Assembly (NCBI GenBank): GCA_018806915.1
Contig: JAGKQI010000037.1
Coordinates: 308,329-372,328 of the forward strand
Direction of reading: 5' to 3'
DNA length: 64,000 nt
Source of the DNA: Phytophthora colocasiae
Lineage: Eukaryota; Oomycota; Peronosporomycetes; Peronosporales; Peronosporaceae
Under the pieces are notes generated by a model, which was not told the DNA's origin, searched no databases, and worked only from the letters and a program-made list of their open reading frames with translations. Position numbers and translations under genes: made by a program. Within the stretch, counting starts at the first letter, position 1; the number at the start of each line of letters is the position of its first letter. Below, in pieces: positions 8,649-18,625 of the stretch.

Positions 8649-9119
8649 TGGGAACAGATTCTGGTTTACCGCAACTATGCTAGAGTTCAACTAGTATGCT
8701 ACTTGTGCGTGCTTCGCAGCTTCTCGAAGAAGGCAATGTATAGCTGCACTGGATTTGAGTGGTGCTAAACGCCACGTACGTGTGTGTCTTGTACAGGTAC
8801 TGTCGTCAGTTTGGCGGGGATGTTCACGACACCTGAGTGAAAGGAAGTTGAGAGGAGGGGCGAGCGCTGCCTTGGCAGACGGCCCATGCACGCTGTGGTG
8901 CTGTATATTTTGAATTACAAATACTCACCATTGGTGAGTCACCAAACGGTGACGACGATGTCATGATGACTCATCAAATTGTACTCACTATGTCACCAAA
9001 TCCAACACGTTGCAGTTGGAACAAACTGACCATACAAATCCTCCAGGAAATGACCAAGACCATCACTATATGAAAGGAAAACCGTTATTTAGTGACTGAT
9101 AGAGCACTATGTGAAGGGG
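8649..9119. other. No gene seen; short palindromic repeats
   Basis: No coding or RNA gene recognised. At 8923-8939 there is a palindrome with arms ACTCACCA and TGGTGAGT around one T, followed by further TCACCA/GGTGA copies to about 9000. At 9120-9133 GTATACATGTATAC is a perfect palindrome. The stretch lies just beyond the end of the gypsy coding region and could include its 3' LTR, but no second LTR copy was found to prove it. Confidence 0.35.
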
Positions 9120-9139
9120 TATACATGTATACACCAGTG

Positions 9140-9552
9140 CTTAACGTCTCTTCCCTGACGCTTCTAACGCTTTGAGGTGTCGCTCAAGCTTTGAGTCTTT
9201 TTTTTCTAGTAACATACTCCTGCACTAGCTTCCTCACGTCTTTGTATAGGGTAGCTAGAGGCTCTCACGCGTCTTCTATCGCTTCTAATCCGGGCCACCC
9301 GACTCGAATTTCATAGCAACGGCTCATGTTGTTCCAGCGATGGTGCATCTGCTCGCGCGCTCGCGGCATGATACCCTGGGGAGAAATGTGCTCTAGGAGC
9401 TCTTCCGTTACCTCCAGGTCTTTGTCGACAAAGAACTTTAACCGAGAGGCGTGTACATCCGCTTCTGCGCCAGTCACGAGGTGTTTCACCTTGAAAACGT
9501 TGTACGGTTGTTCCTCTGTGACTACGTAGGGCCCAATCCAGGTGACTAGAAA
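9140..9552 (-). pseudogene. Gypsy integrase C-terminus with chromodomain-like end
   Basis: The frame reads WIGPYVVTEEQPYNVFKV, then VHASRLKFFVDKDLEVT and a region ending HHRWNNMSRCYEIRVGWPGL, the usual tail of Ty3/gypsy integrases of the chromovirus type. The joining point to RNase H at about 9553 shows that the whole integrase core has been lost. A stop after the EAIEDA stretch (about 9265) breaks the final part. Confidence 0.65.
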
Positions 9553-9791
9553 TTTGTTGTGTCATGCTGCCACAATAGCAAACGCTTCTTTTTCAATCAG
9601 GGTCCAGTTTTGCTGAGAGCCCGTGAATGTACCACTCAGACATTGGAGTACTCGATGCTGTTGGTCAGCGATGGCTTCCAATCAGGAATATCCGTCACAA
9701 TGACAGACCAGCCAACGTCCGACGCATCTGTGAACACAGAGAGAACACTATCAGGACTGGGGTGAGCGAGCAGTGCTGCTGACGCCAGGCA
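9553..9791 (-). pseudogene. Gypsy RNase H domain fragment
   Basis: Begins at the hAT target site with VKDCLASAALLAHP and reads SVFTDASDVGWSVIV, the start of a gypsy RNase H, where the Asp of TDAS is a catalytic metal ligand. After about 40 codons the frame shifts; the downstream part (LSGTFTGSQQNWTLIEKEAF) is in another frame. Confidence 0.65.
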
Positions 9792-9926
9792 GTCCTTGAC
9801 CAGGGATTGAAAAAAAAAGATTGATATTGTAGCATTGTAAAAATTGTACCTTACAATATTGATTGATTGAAAACTTGCAATATCTACTACAAATTGATCA
9901 ATATTGTGCAGAAGAATTCCAGAATC

Positions 9927-10199
9927 CTATTCGTTTTCGTACTCTTCATCGTCGATTTCATCTCCTCCTCGAGCTGTCTGCACTGCCTTAGATGTAACCT
10001 CGTTTGTAACGAGATCCCAATTCAACCTCAAATACAGTATCGCCTCAAGGGTCACAGGACTCATTTGCTTGCGGAGATACCCGAGCATACATTTCACCGC
10101 TGAAAAGAGTCCTTTCCACTTCAACGGAAGTTGCTGGAAGCCACGACAGATCCATGTACTTGCACTTGTCATCCTCTCGGGCTTTTGCTCGCACTGCAA
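9927..10199 (-). pseudogene. hAT transposase C-terminal dimerisation region
   Basis: The stretch FSAVKCMLGYLRKQMSPVTL followed by EAILYLRLNWDLV matches the conserved hAT C-terminal dimerisation domain. It is followed by an acidic tail. The catalytic core that should precede it is missing. Confidence 0.6.
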
Positions 10200-10213
10200 T
10201 GGCTGCTTTCACC

Positions 10214-10477
10214 TCATCTTCTGTCGATCCGTAGAGTTGACCACCTTGGGGGGGCGAGCGTTGATCCGTTGTAGCGCTTCTTCTTCGAGGCCGTCGTTGA
10301 AGACGAATGTTCTTTGTTTCTCTTGCGTTTTACAGAATAAACTCCTGCAATATCCTCTTCTACAAGAGTTCTTTCAAGGCGAGCCACAGCAATGCCCTCT
10401 TCTGATGTTAACTGGTTCTCTTGACCTTGTATGATGTTGCATCCACTTATATGTTGACAAAGCGTACCTGTCGTCAA
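10214..10477 (-). pseudogene. hAT internal fragment, function unclear
   Basis: Charged frame with a Lys/Arg-rich patch (VKRKRNKEH, SKKKRYNG) between the BED-like finger and the C-terminal fragment. It could be a linker or localisation segment of the transposase; no domain is recognised and it is not in frame with its neighbours. Confidence 0.25.
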
Positions 10478-10707
10478 ACATTTCCATCGATACTTTCTTC
10501 TTCTCGCGGATGTACGTTCGGTTCGTACCCTGCATTTTTGAACACCAGTAGGTTAGTGTAGCCCGCCTTGTTTAATTGCTTGACGAAGCTGTTGCACGCA
10601 TTACACGTTTGACCCATGGGACTGGGATTCCAGAACATTACAGCGACAATGGCATTTGAGCTGAGTTTAGGGGCTTGAGCCGTAAAGCAAGTTGAGATAG
10701 CCGGCAA
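10474..10707 (-). pseudogene. hAT N-terminal BED-type zinc finger fragment
   Basis: Reads FWNPSPMGQTCNACNSFVKQ, then LNKAGYTNLLVF, the aromatic-CxxC-...-GYTNL pattern of BED fingers found at the start of hAT transposases. The His pair that normally closes the finger is not preserved. DNA binding is the known role; this copy is inactive. Confidence 0.5.
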
Positions 10708-10994
10708 TATAGTCGGAGTCGCCGGCTTGGAAAAGGATGCGGCGAAACGGGAGGAGAGCTGATTTGAAAGTGAGGCTTGGAGCGGTCGTGGGGCTGTGAG
10801 TTGTTCTACCGATGAGTTGTTCTATCCCACCTCCTTTTCGATTGGCGTAGCTATTTATGCCTCTGCCAAGACTGTGAGGTCAACTTTAACACAATTAGAT
10901 CGCCGTATATTGATATTGTTACACTATTGATTGATTGAAAAGTCAACCTGACAATCAATTAACAATGTATATTGTCCGATCCCTGGTCCTTGAC

Positions 10995-12025
10995 ACACAC
11001 AAAAGCCCCATCGTGACTTGGAAATGTAGTGTAGCATCACAACATCCTTGTGGTACCCGTGTTGGAGTGAGAACTTTGGCGTCAGTTATGTAGCTTAGGG
11101 TCTCTTGACAGGCTTTGGCAAGTGGCAATTGCCAATAGCGTTTTATGAAGTCAAAAGGATCTAAGAACTCCATGTCTCGAACGTGCTCTGTTATCACTTG
11201 AAGTACTGGCATCATGTCTGCAATCGGTTCTGTCAGAGCATTGACAGGTTAGTAGTCGTTCGTTTGTCTGTAGCCTTCTTTTCCTGGCTTACGAACCGGC
11301 AGCGCTGGACATGCCCACCTACTGGATGGATGATCGAATACCCAGCCAAGTCGCACCAGAACTTCGTTAAACTCTTTTAGAAATTGTCTCAGATGGGGTA
11401 GATACTGCCTTGGTTTACATCGATACGGCGCTGTACCCTTCTTCAGTCGAATAACTAGTGGTGGCACTTTTGCAGGTTGATGTGGCCCCAATCGAAGTCG
11501 CCAAATGGCATACATAAACACTATGATGCGTAGCTTACCCTCCTTGTCGGGTGGGAAGCCATTCTCAATTGCCTTGCTAATCACCGTCTTCGCTGCTTGT
11601 CGTACCTCCTCATCCGGTACACAACCGATCCAGGTCTCGTTACTGGAAGCAGTCGGATCATCGTCCTGTGATTTGCTTTGGCGCGCTAGCTGTTCAAGTT
11701 GCCGATCAATGCTAATGTCTAAATCATCCAGTATATCCTCATCTTCCTCGATAACCAGTACTTCAAACGACTTCGCAGGCCTCACTGGTCCAGCCGCTGT
11801 ATGCAACAGGATGTGCATATGTATTGAGATCAGCAGCCAGCTGATGCTGCCAACTGTCTGACAAGTAATAGCACACATGAGCTTGGTAGTTCGCGCAAAA
11901 CTATCCAACTCGTGAATCTCCTTCAGCTTCTGAGCACTTATGATGTTCATTTCTGCCCCAGAATCAGCGCAGTAGGGTATGGACATTCTCCCGTCCAGCA
12001 CTATGGTGTTATCATGCTTTGACAT
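10995..12025 (-). pseudogene. Gypsy protease and reverse transcriptase N-terminal part
   Basis: Starts near 12025. The retroviral-type aspartic protease motif is CADSGAEMNII, with the catalytic Asp in DSG. A linker with acidic runs follows, then the RT start (APYRCKPRQYLPHLRQF and SSRWACPALPVRKPG). After RQTNDY a TAA stop at 11249-11251 interrupts, and the same frame resumes with PVNALTEPIADMMPVLQV and DPFDFIKRYWQLPLA. The domain breaks off at about 11020, before the YxDD active site, next to the hAT insertion. The in-frame stop plus missing core make it non-functional. Confidence 0.75.
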
Positions 12026-12039
12026 GTAGTCCCGGCTGC

Positions 12040-12360
12040 GCTTTAACTTTCACGCATCACGCCCTGTGTGCTTCAACCCTTTGTTCTGGCTGCGCCGTTC
12101 ATGCATTTGCGAAGCAGCTCCTTCTTCTCATCACCAGAGACTTCCTTGCAGTGGATAAGCCAATGGTCACCCTTGCGTTTTACACATCCACCAATCGGAG
12201 GGGTGGTGTCTCTTTTTTTCGGGTTTCTTCTGTTCTTGGTTAGGCCTTAAATCATTATTCTTCGCAGTAGGCTTGTCACCACGTTCTACCTTGCGGTACT
12301 TTGTACTTCCTCCGGGCAGAAATGGTTGTCGTAGCAAACAGATGTTTGGCTCTAACATCT
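12040..12360 (-). pseudogene. Gypsy gag C-terminal zinc-knuckle region
   Basis: A basic stretch (KKPEKKRHHPSDWWMCKTQG) is followed, after a frame change, by HWLIHCKEVSGDEKKELL, resembling the CCHC nucleic-acid-binding knuckle region before the protease in oomycete gypsy elements. One frameshift splits it. The mariner-like element separates it from the rest of gag. Confidence 0.45.
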
Positions 12361-12364
12361 CGCC

Positions 12365-14025
12365 GACTTTGTTTTATTCAACAAAAACTAGCGCAATCGA
12401 CAGACCGTGAGCTGTGCTTTACGAGGCCCTTTCGATCATCTAAAAACATCTAAAATTCGCGAAGTTATCGCTAAATTTAGACAGCCGACCTCACTGCCAG
12501 CTGATGGTCTCAATGGTTCGTCCACAAGAGCTGAAGCCTCTGCAGGTCCGAAATGGCGCCAAAACACAGCACAGCCATTTGTATTAGCTTTAGGCCATTC
12601 GTTAAGCCTGACTTCTTTTTTAAGCGCTCAAAAAGCTTTAGTATTGACTGAGAATGTGTCATTTGCCGAGTCCGAGCTTCCACCTTGCGTGCCAACGATG
12701 GCTACACAAGTTATCACCGCCAAAAAGCCCAATTTGACGACGAGAGAGCGGCAGGACAGTGGGATCCTCATGCTGATGAATAGTGTGCACGGCCGACCCG
12801 ACAAAGGCTCGAGCGTAAAGGCAGCAGAAAAATTCAAGATTGATAATCGCACAGTCGACCGCGTTTGGAAGCGTTTTCTAGATAAAACCGCCACCAAGAA
12901 GGGATATAAGGTGTCGCGAGCAGGATTAAGGGCTCGTCGGGCCGCAAAAAGATTGATCGCGACGACCTCCTGAAGAAGGTTACTTGCATTCCCTTTCGGC
13001 GCCGCACAAACCAGCGATCCTTGGCTGAGGAGCTGTATGTGTCGCGTTCCGTTGTCCGCTATGCTATCGCCGAAGGGAAATTATTCGTCACACCAGCACA
13101 ATTCATCCGCTCCTCACCAGAGAGAACAAGCTGGCTTGGCTTCGCTACGTGCTGAACCACATTATACACGGCCACTTCTCACCCATTTACAATGTTGTAC
13201 ATGTGGATGAAAAGTGGTTCAATGAAGATACTGAGGACACGTACATGTACTACATGCTTCCAGGCGAAGTTCCACCTCACCGTCAGCGCAAAAGCAAGCG
13301 ATTCATCGGAAAAGCTATGTTTCTAGCTGCTGTGGCTCGCCCCAGGTATGAAAAGGCTTAGTTACAGCGCTAAAAATTTTGTTACGCTTTGTACCAGATA
13401 CAATCGCGCTGGTAGAGTTATTTTCGACGGAAAAATAGGAATATGGGACTTCACGAAACAAGTTGTCGCGCAGCGGTCAAGTTGTAACAGACCCGCCGGC
13501 ACCATCGAGACTAAAAACCGGAATAAGGATGTTTACAAGCGCTACATAATTGACTACGTTATACCGGCTATCAAGGCTACGTGGCCGGTATGTGAGAATT
13601 TTCATGCAACAAAACAATGTTACGCCACACGCAATCACCAATGACCCCGACGTGCTGTGGGCTGGACTCTCTGACGGCTGGAATATCCGTGTCAAGTGCC
13701 AACCGCCTAACAGTCCTGATCTTAATGTGCTGGACCTCGGGTACTTTTCGTCGTTGCAATCGCTGCAAAATCGTGAGGACTGCTTCAATATCGATGAGCT
13801 CATTGCGGCAGTCAAGGGGCCATATAGGAAACTGGATACGGACAAGCTGAACAACATTTTTCTGACGTTGCAGAAGGTTATGGAATGCGTGCTGGTGGCG
13901 GGGGGTTCGAATGAGTGCGAACTTCCACATATTGGGAAGGAGAAGCTGCAGCGTCGCGGGGAGCTGCCAACATCATTGTATTGCGATCCAGCGGTCCAGC
14001 GGTGTATGAACAAGCTGTAAGGTCA
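12365..14025 (+). mobile_element. Mariner-like element (plant-type MLE), inactive
   Basis: Coding content is clear, but TIRs and a TA duplication could not be fixed, so the limits are approximate and set by where gypsy gag stops and resumes. Orientation is opposite to the gypsy host element, showing a later independent insertion. Confidence 0.6.
12698..14020 (+). pseudogene. Mariner-like transposase with D-to-N catalytic change
   Basis: Starts at the ATG at 12698. An N-terminal HTH region (TRERQDSGILMLMN, then FKIDNRTVDRVWKRF) is followed by a second DNA-binding part (RTNQRSLAEELYVSRSVVRY) in another frame. The first catalytic Asp is in VVHVDEKWFN (about 13195). The second should be in QQDNxxPH but reads QQNNVTPH, with AAC at 13613-13615, so Asp is Asn. 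The third is in PPNSPDLNVLDLGYF (about 13705). The VDEKWF, QQxNxxPH and PPNSPDLN pattern is that of plant-type mariners, also known in oomycetes. Frame changes occur near 12940, 13080, 13360 and 13590. Dead on two independent counts. Confidence 0.75.
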
Positions 14026-14850
14026 CTCCATGAAGGAGTTGTCATCAACGTTTAAATAAGTGAGTGTTTCGTTGCTTGAAGTAGTGAGCTGGGCTATGCG
14101 CTCGGAGGAAGTACGTGATTGGCCGTTATTACTTTCAGACTGGTTATCTTTTTGCCTTGTCTCAGAAGTATCCTTGCCGCGGGAGCGCTTACGACGTTGA
14201 AAGTCTCTGTATTGATCAAGAGCTTTCTCCAAAATGAGTCTAAACAGCTCTTTTTCGTCCTCCTTGGCCGTCCGGTTCTGGTACTTCAACTTCACCGCGG
14301 AGACTGCGAGGCTCTAGCGAATCGACCAGCAATTTGCACTTCAATCAGGCCCTTCGTTTCCAGTGAATAACCCTTGCCAATCTTGTTCGTCGATGAACTC
14401 ACGGCTTTTGACGAAATAGTGGACTGCACGCTCTCGTACATCTGACTCTCGCATATATATGATGACGTTCTCCTGGAACAAAGCAGCTACGATGGGATGG
14501 GGTTGTTCTTGATGGAGGAAATGATCTTATCAATCTTTTTCAAGATGAAATCATCGGTGACGTCTGCAACATTGATATCCCACTCAAAGTCGCTCCAGGC
14601 AGCAAGGAGTCTTGCGTCGAATGACACTAACGAGGATTTCTGCCATCTTGCCTGGATCATTCTTCCAGCGCATCGCTACCTCGTCTTCATATTCACGCCG
14701 CAGTTTTATCCATTGCATGAGCGCTGCATGGGGCGCAATTGAGTTGTGGTGCTGCGATGGACATGAACAGTGCCATTGACACCGTAGACGAGTCATCTGT
14801 TGGTGTACTGAAAGGTACACATGTCGTCAGGTTGCTCCGCGTAGATCTTG
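14023..14850 (-). pseudogene. Ty3/gypsy gag fragment
   Basis: Read on the - strand, pieces in shifting frames give LRREYEDEVAMRW, then AWSDFEWDINVADVTDDFIL and KKIDKIISSIKNN, then LKYQNRTAKEDEKELFRLIL, the order seen in capsid (gag) proteins of oomycete gypsy elements. At least three frame changes and a stop are present. The last piece (14295-14023) is hydrophilic and ends just where the mariner-like element begins. Confidence 0.55.
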
Positions 14851-16372
14851 TCATCTTGACCTTCATCACTAAAGAATTATTTGTGGTAGGTCGCGCATAA
14901 AAAACTCGAATACCGGGAGGGTACTTCCTTCAGTTTTCTAGCCGAGTGTATTGTAGTTGTCATCGTAAATGTAAAAATGAACTAGGAAAACATGCAAGTC
15001 GAATAGCTACACTACATTGCCGCCACCAGTGTCCTAGTGGGGTGTTCTGCTCGGCTACGGAAGATGTTCACAACTTCAATCCTTACCAGCCTGAGCACAA
15101 GCTGCTAAAACAGCTTTAATGCAAACCCAGTCATTATTGCTGTCAGGAGGCATTCCAACTGCAGGTCGGCCACAGCACTGTAGCTGCCTTTAAGCACATG
15201 TTGTACTCGACTGCAATACGGTGGTCATAGTTGGGCTTTTATAGTCGCCATTCACTACAGATGAGCAGTGCGTTTGGGATCATGTTTTCTGGGTGGAGCC
15301 ACACCACCATACACTACATCGGCGTATTCGCCGTCTAGAAGGTGTGGCGACTCCTGCGTCAGCCGCTGCTTGCCTTCTCGTCGCTTGTTGATGGAAGCCT
15401 AGGCCCAGAAGCGCACATTGAATTAGTGCGCATAGTTCTGTCCGTTTACATAAGACGCTGAGTATGGTGAGTTTTATCGTCAGCGACAACTGTAACAACA
15501 ATCAGTCAGTGGCGACAAAACTTGGCTGTCCACTGATTGGCTGCCCAAGCCATCTCTTCAACTTAGCAGTTAACAAGTTGTTAACTAGGTGCTGGACCAG
15601 GTTAATAACCTGATGTCATAACTCCGACGACCCAATAACGCCGCCGAGTTGGTCAAGCACACCGAGCTCCATGCCGTGAAGCGTAACGCAACGAGGTGGT
15701 CGTCGACATTCTGGATTGTGTTACACTACACACGTACTCGCGTCACGAAATGGTTGCAACGACCGTAGGCAAACATGGTCCAAGTGAGGCTTTTTTATGC
15801 AATGCTGGGTGAAATATCATCGTGTACAGCGTTCGACAAGATAATGAACAGTACTTAACCTAAGTGGTTTCATCATAAATTTACTACGGCAAACGCTCTT
15901 TTCTTACCGCAGTGATGCACATCCGCCAGTACTGGACAGACCTCCGTCACAATACCAATGCCCTCATAATACCAAGTTCGTTGTCGACACCAGGTACGTG
16001 TCTTTCAAATTGAGCACAACTAGACATCTAACGATGATTGTTAGTTGCTGTTTTTCCAGAACCTTTCCCAGCAGAATCCGATAACGACTTTTTAAAATAC
16101 CGAATGCTCAGTCGCACGTTAGATTGTATATAGCTGTACCGCTTCTTCTTAGGGTCCCGTATTGCTTAGACTTCATCAAACGAGGTCGGAACGTGGCGAA
16201 AAAAAATGCATCCAGTATCGCCTACTGGTGTATCCCACTCGGAATAGACGCGTTGTTGCTCAGACAAGTTTAATTCCATAGGGCTTGACCTTTGATTTAT
16301 CAAGCACAGGTGCAAAACGCCCTAAAGCAATTTATAAAGTCGACAGATGCCTACGTACTGCCACATACGCGC
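14851..16372. other. No gene recognised between gypsy remnant and tRNA array
   Basis: About 1.5 kb without a supportable coding or RNA gene. It could hold the 5' LTR and leader of the gypsy copy, but no matching LTR was found at the other end. The short frame at 15280-15501 (-) looks like chance. Unit-like sequence begins at about 16373 (CTTACGCCTCCTCGCTGCCA). Confidence 0.4.
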
Positions 16373-16843
16373 CCTTACGCCTCCTCGCTGCCACATACAC
16401 GCATCGCTCTGCACTCGGCCGCTCTCACACTCTCAAACAGACCCTACTACTTATCTTGGCAGACCCAGCTTGCTGGCCTGTTGGCCTGCTGGCCTGCTAA
16501 CTGTCGCCGAGCTCGAGGTTCGACACAACCGGAGAATGGGCACGACCATCTGGATTGACCCCCACGAGGGCATCGAAGGTGATACAGCCGAGCACACGAC
16601 TAACTACCCCAGCTAGGCGCCGAAGCCGAAATCGGGACGATGTGCTCGTACGTTCCGCTTTACATGTATGATCTTTTAATCACGTGCGCGAAGGGTACTT
16701 CGCCGGTCCGCAATGCTGGCACAACCATGCGTCCACTATCGACCTACCGACGCCAGATGCTGCCACGGACAGTAGCGCGATAGTCAACAGTGACGAAGGC
16801 AAGGAGGAGCCAAAAGACGTAGTGTGGCGGCGTGTAGCAAAGG

Positions 16844-16897
16844 CAACAAAAGCAACACAAGCAACAAAAGCAACAAAAGCAAGAAAAGCAAAGGCTG
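16844..16897 (-). repeat. 9-bp minisatellite, example from first unit
   Basis: Tandem 9-mers on the + strand of type AAAGCAACA with variants CAAGCAACA and AAAGCAAGA, six in this unit. They lie about 40 bp beyond the tRNA terminator. The count differs between units (mostly 6, up to 9), which explains most unit-length variation. Confidence 0.85.
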
Positions 16898-16933
16898 TGC
16901 TGAGTGTGAGTGTGTGAGTGTGCGTCGATAGAT

Positions 16934-16937
16934 AAAA
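16934..16937 (-). terminator. Pol III terminator TTTT, example from first unit
   Basis: On the - strand TTTT follows the discriminator base of the tRNA directly, the normal RNA polymerase III stop. The same four T stand after essentially every clean copy in both arrays. Confidence 0.8.
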
Positions 16938-17041
16938 TCCGAGTGGCCGGAATCGAACCAGCGACCAATTGATTTCCGAGTATACTGAAACACAGTATAG
17001 AACACTACAGTCAATCGCTCTACCAACTGAGCTACACTCGG
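16938..17041 (-). tRNA. tRNA-Tyr(GUA) with 31-nt intron, copy 1
   Basis: The 104-bp gene folds as a full cloverleaf: acceptor CCGAGTG/CACTCGG with discriminator A, D stem GCTC/GAGC, anticodon stem ATTGA/TCAAT, T stem GCTGG/CCGGC with loop TTCGATT. The loop reads CTGTAG-intron-A, giving anticodon GUA. The intron lies after position 37, as in other eukaryotic tRNA-Tyr genes, and contains a hairpin TATACTG-TGTTT-CAGTATA, with a UAC able to pair with the anticodon. A box is TAGCTCAGTTGG and B box GGTTCGATTCC. No CCA is encoded, as usual in eukaryotes. All clean copies below share this exact gene sequence. This is the array member closest to the transposon region. Confidence 0.95.
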
Positions 17042-17728
17042 TCCTAAGTCAAACACACGCACAATCACCATCACAAACACAAACCACGCACCCACACACA
17101 ACATAGCCTCCTACGCCAAACACGCCAACAACACAACCTCCTTACGCCTCCTCGCTGCCACATACACGCATCGCTCTGCACTCGGCCGCTCTCACACTCT
17201 CAAACAGACCCCACTACTCATCTTGGCAGACCCAGCCTGCTGGCCTGTTGGCCTGTTGGCCTGCTAGTCTGTTGGCCTGTTGGGATGCTAACTGTCGCCG
17301 AGCTCGAGGTTCGACACAACCGGAGAATGGGCACGACCATCTGGATTGACCCCCACGAGGGCATCGAAGGTGATACAGCCGAGCACACGACTAACTACCC
17401 CAGCTAGGCGCCGAAGCCGAAATCGGGACGATGTGCTCGTACGTTCCGCTTTACATGTATGATCGTTTAATCACGTGCGCGAAGGGTACTTCGCCGGTCC
17501 GCAATGCTGGCACAACCATGCGTCCACTATCGACCTACCGACGCCAGATGCTGCCACGGACAGTAGCGCGATAGTCAACAGTGACGAAGGCAAGGAGGAG
17601 CCAAAAGACGTAGTGTGGCGGCGTGTAGCAAAGGCAACAAAAGCAACAAAAGCAACAAAAGCAACAAAAGCAAGAAAAGCAAAGGCTGTGCTGAGTGTGA
17701 GTGTGTGAGTGTGCGTCGATAGATAAAA

Positions 17729-17832
17729 TCCGAGTGGCCGGAATCGAACCAGCGACCAATTGATTTCCGAGTATACTGAAACACAGTATAGAACACTACA
17801 GTCAATCGCTCTACCAACTGAGCTACACTCGG
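17729..17832 (-). tRNA. tRNA-Tyr(GUA), copy 2
   Basis: Intact. 791 bp after copy 1. Its 9-bp run has six units without the CAAGCAACA variant, a type seen again only in copy 4. Confidence 0.95.
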
Positions 17833-18521
17833 TCCTAAGTCAAACACACGCACAATCACCATCACAAACACAAACCACGCACCCACACACACAACATAGC
17901 TTCCTACGCCAAACGCGCCAGCAACACAACCTCCTTACGCCTCCTCGCTGCCACATACACGCATCGCTCTGCACTCGGCCACTCTCACACTCTCAAACAG
18001 ACCCCACTACTCATCTTGGCAGACCCAGCCTGCTGGCCTGTTGGCCTGTTGGCCTGCTAGTCTGTTGGCCTGTTGGGATGCTAACTGTCGCCGAGCACGA
18101 GGTTCGACACAACCGGAGAATGGGCACGACCATCTGGATTGACCCCCACGAGGGCATCGAAGGTGATACAGCCGAGCACACGACTAACTACCCCAGCTAG
18201 GCGCCGAAGCCGAAATCGGGACGATGTGCTCGTACGTTCCGCTTTACATGTATGATCTTTTAATCACGTGCGCGAAGGGTACTTCGCCGGTCCGCAATGC
18301 TGGCACAACCATGCGTCCACTATCGACCTACCGACGCCAGATGCTGCCACGGACAGTAGCGCGATAGTCAACAGTGACGAAGGCAAGAAGGAGCCAAAAG
18401 ACGTAGTGTGGCGGCGTGTAGCAAAGGCAACAAAAGCAACACAAGCAAGAAAAGCAAGAAAAGCAAGAAAAGCAAAGGCTGTGCTGAGTGTGAGTGTGTG
18501 AGTGTGCGTCGATAGATAAAA

Positions 18522-18625
18522 TCCGAGTGGCCGGAATCGAACCAGCGACCAATTGATTTCCGAGTATACTGAAACACAGTATAGAACACTACAGTCAATC
18601 GCTCTACCAACTGAGCTACACTCGG
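18522..18625 (-). tRNA. tRNA-Tyr(GUA), copy 3
   Basis: Intact, 793 bp spacing. The 9-bp run carries three AAAGCAAGA units in a row (shared with copies 5 and 25). Downstream spacer has AAGAAGGAGCC where others have AAGGAGGAGCC. Confidence 0.95.

Larger units (their letters stand above)
9801..10985 (-). mobile_element. Internally deleted hAT element inserted in the gypsy copy
   Basis: Ends read CAGGGATTG (left) and CAGGGATCG (right, inverted), as in hAT elements. The same GTCCTTGAC stands at 9792-9800 and 10986-10994; hAT makes 8-bp duplications, so one base of this 9-bp match is chance or belongs to the end. Subterminal DNA is rich in CAATATTGAT-type words on both sides. The insertion cuts a gypsy codon series (VKD), which reads through when the element is removed. 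Only the N- and C-terminal parts of a transposase remain. Confidence 0.8.
9120..14850 (-). mobile_element. Decayed Ty3/gypsy retrotransposon split by two DNA transposons
   Basis: On the - strand the order is gag (14.85-14.02 kb), zinc knuckle (about 12.3-12.05 kb), protease and reverse transcriptase (12.03-11.0 kb), RNase H (9.8-9.55 kb) and the integrase tail with chromodomain-like end (9.55-9.13 kb). A mariner-like element separates gag from its zinc knuckle, and a hAT element sits between RT and RNase H. The RT core with the YxDD site and the integrase DDE core are missing, and there are stops and frameshifts, so the copy is dead. Order and the protease motif support Ty3/gypsy rather than copia. 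LTRs were not identified, so the outer limits are approximate. Confidence 0.7.

Noticed and set aside
8649..9119. 3' LTR of the gypsy element
   Set aside because: Position is right, but no second matching LTR was found near 14.9-16.3 kb, so an LTR call is not supported.
16500..16535. Second Pol III gene in the spacer, from a B-box look-alike GAGGTTCGACACAACC
   Set aside because: No matching A box or cloverleaf at proper spacing, and the B-box consensus is only partly met.
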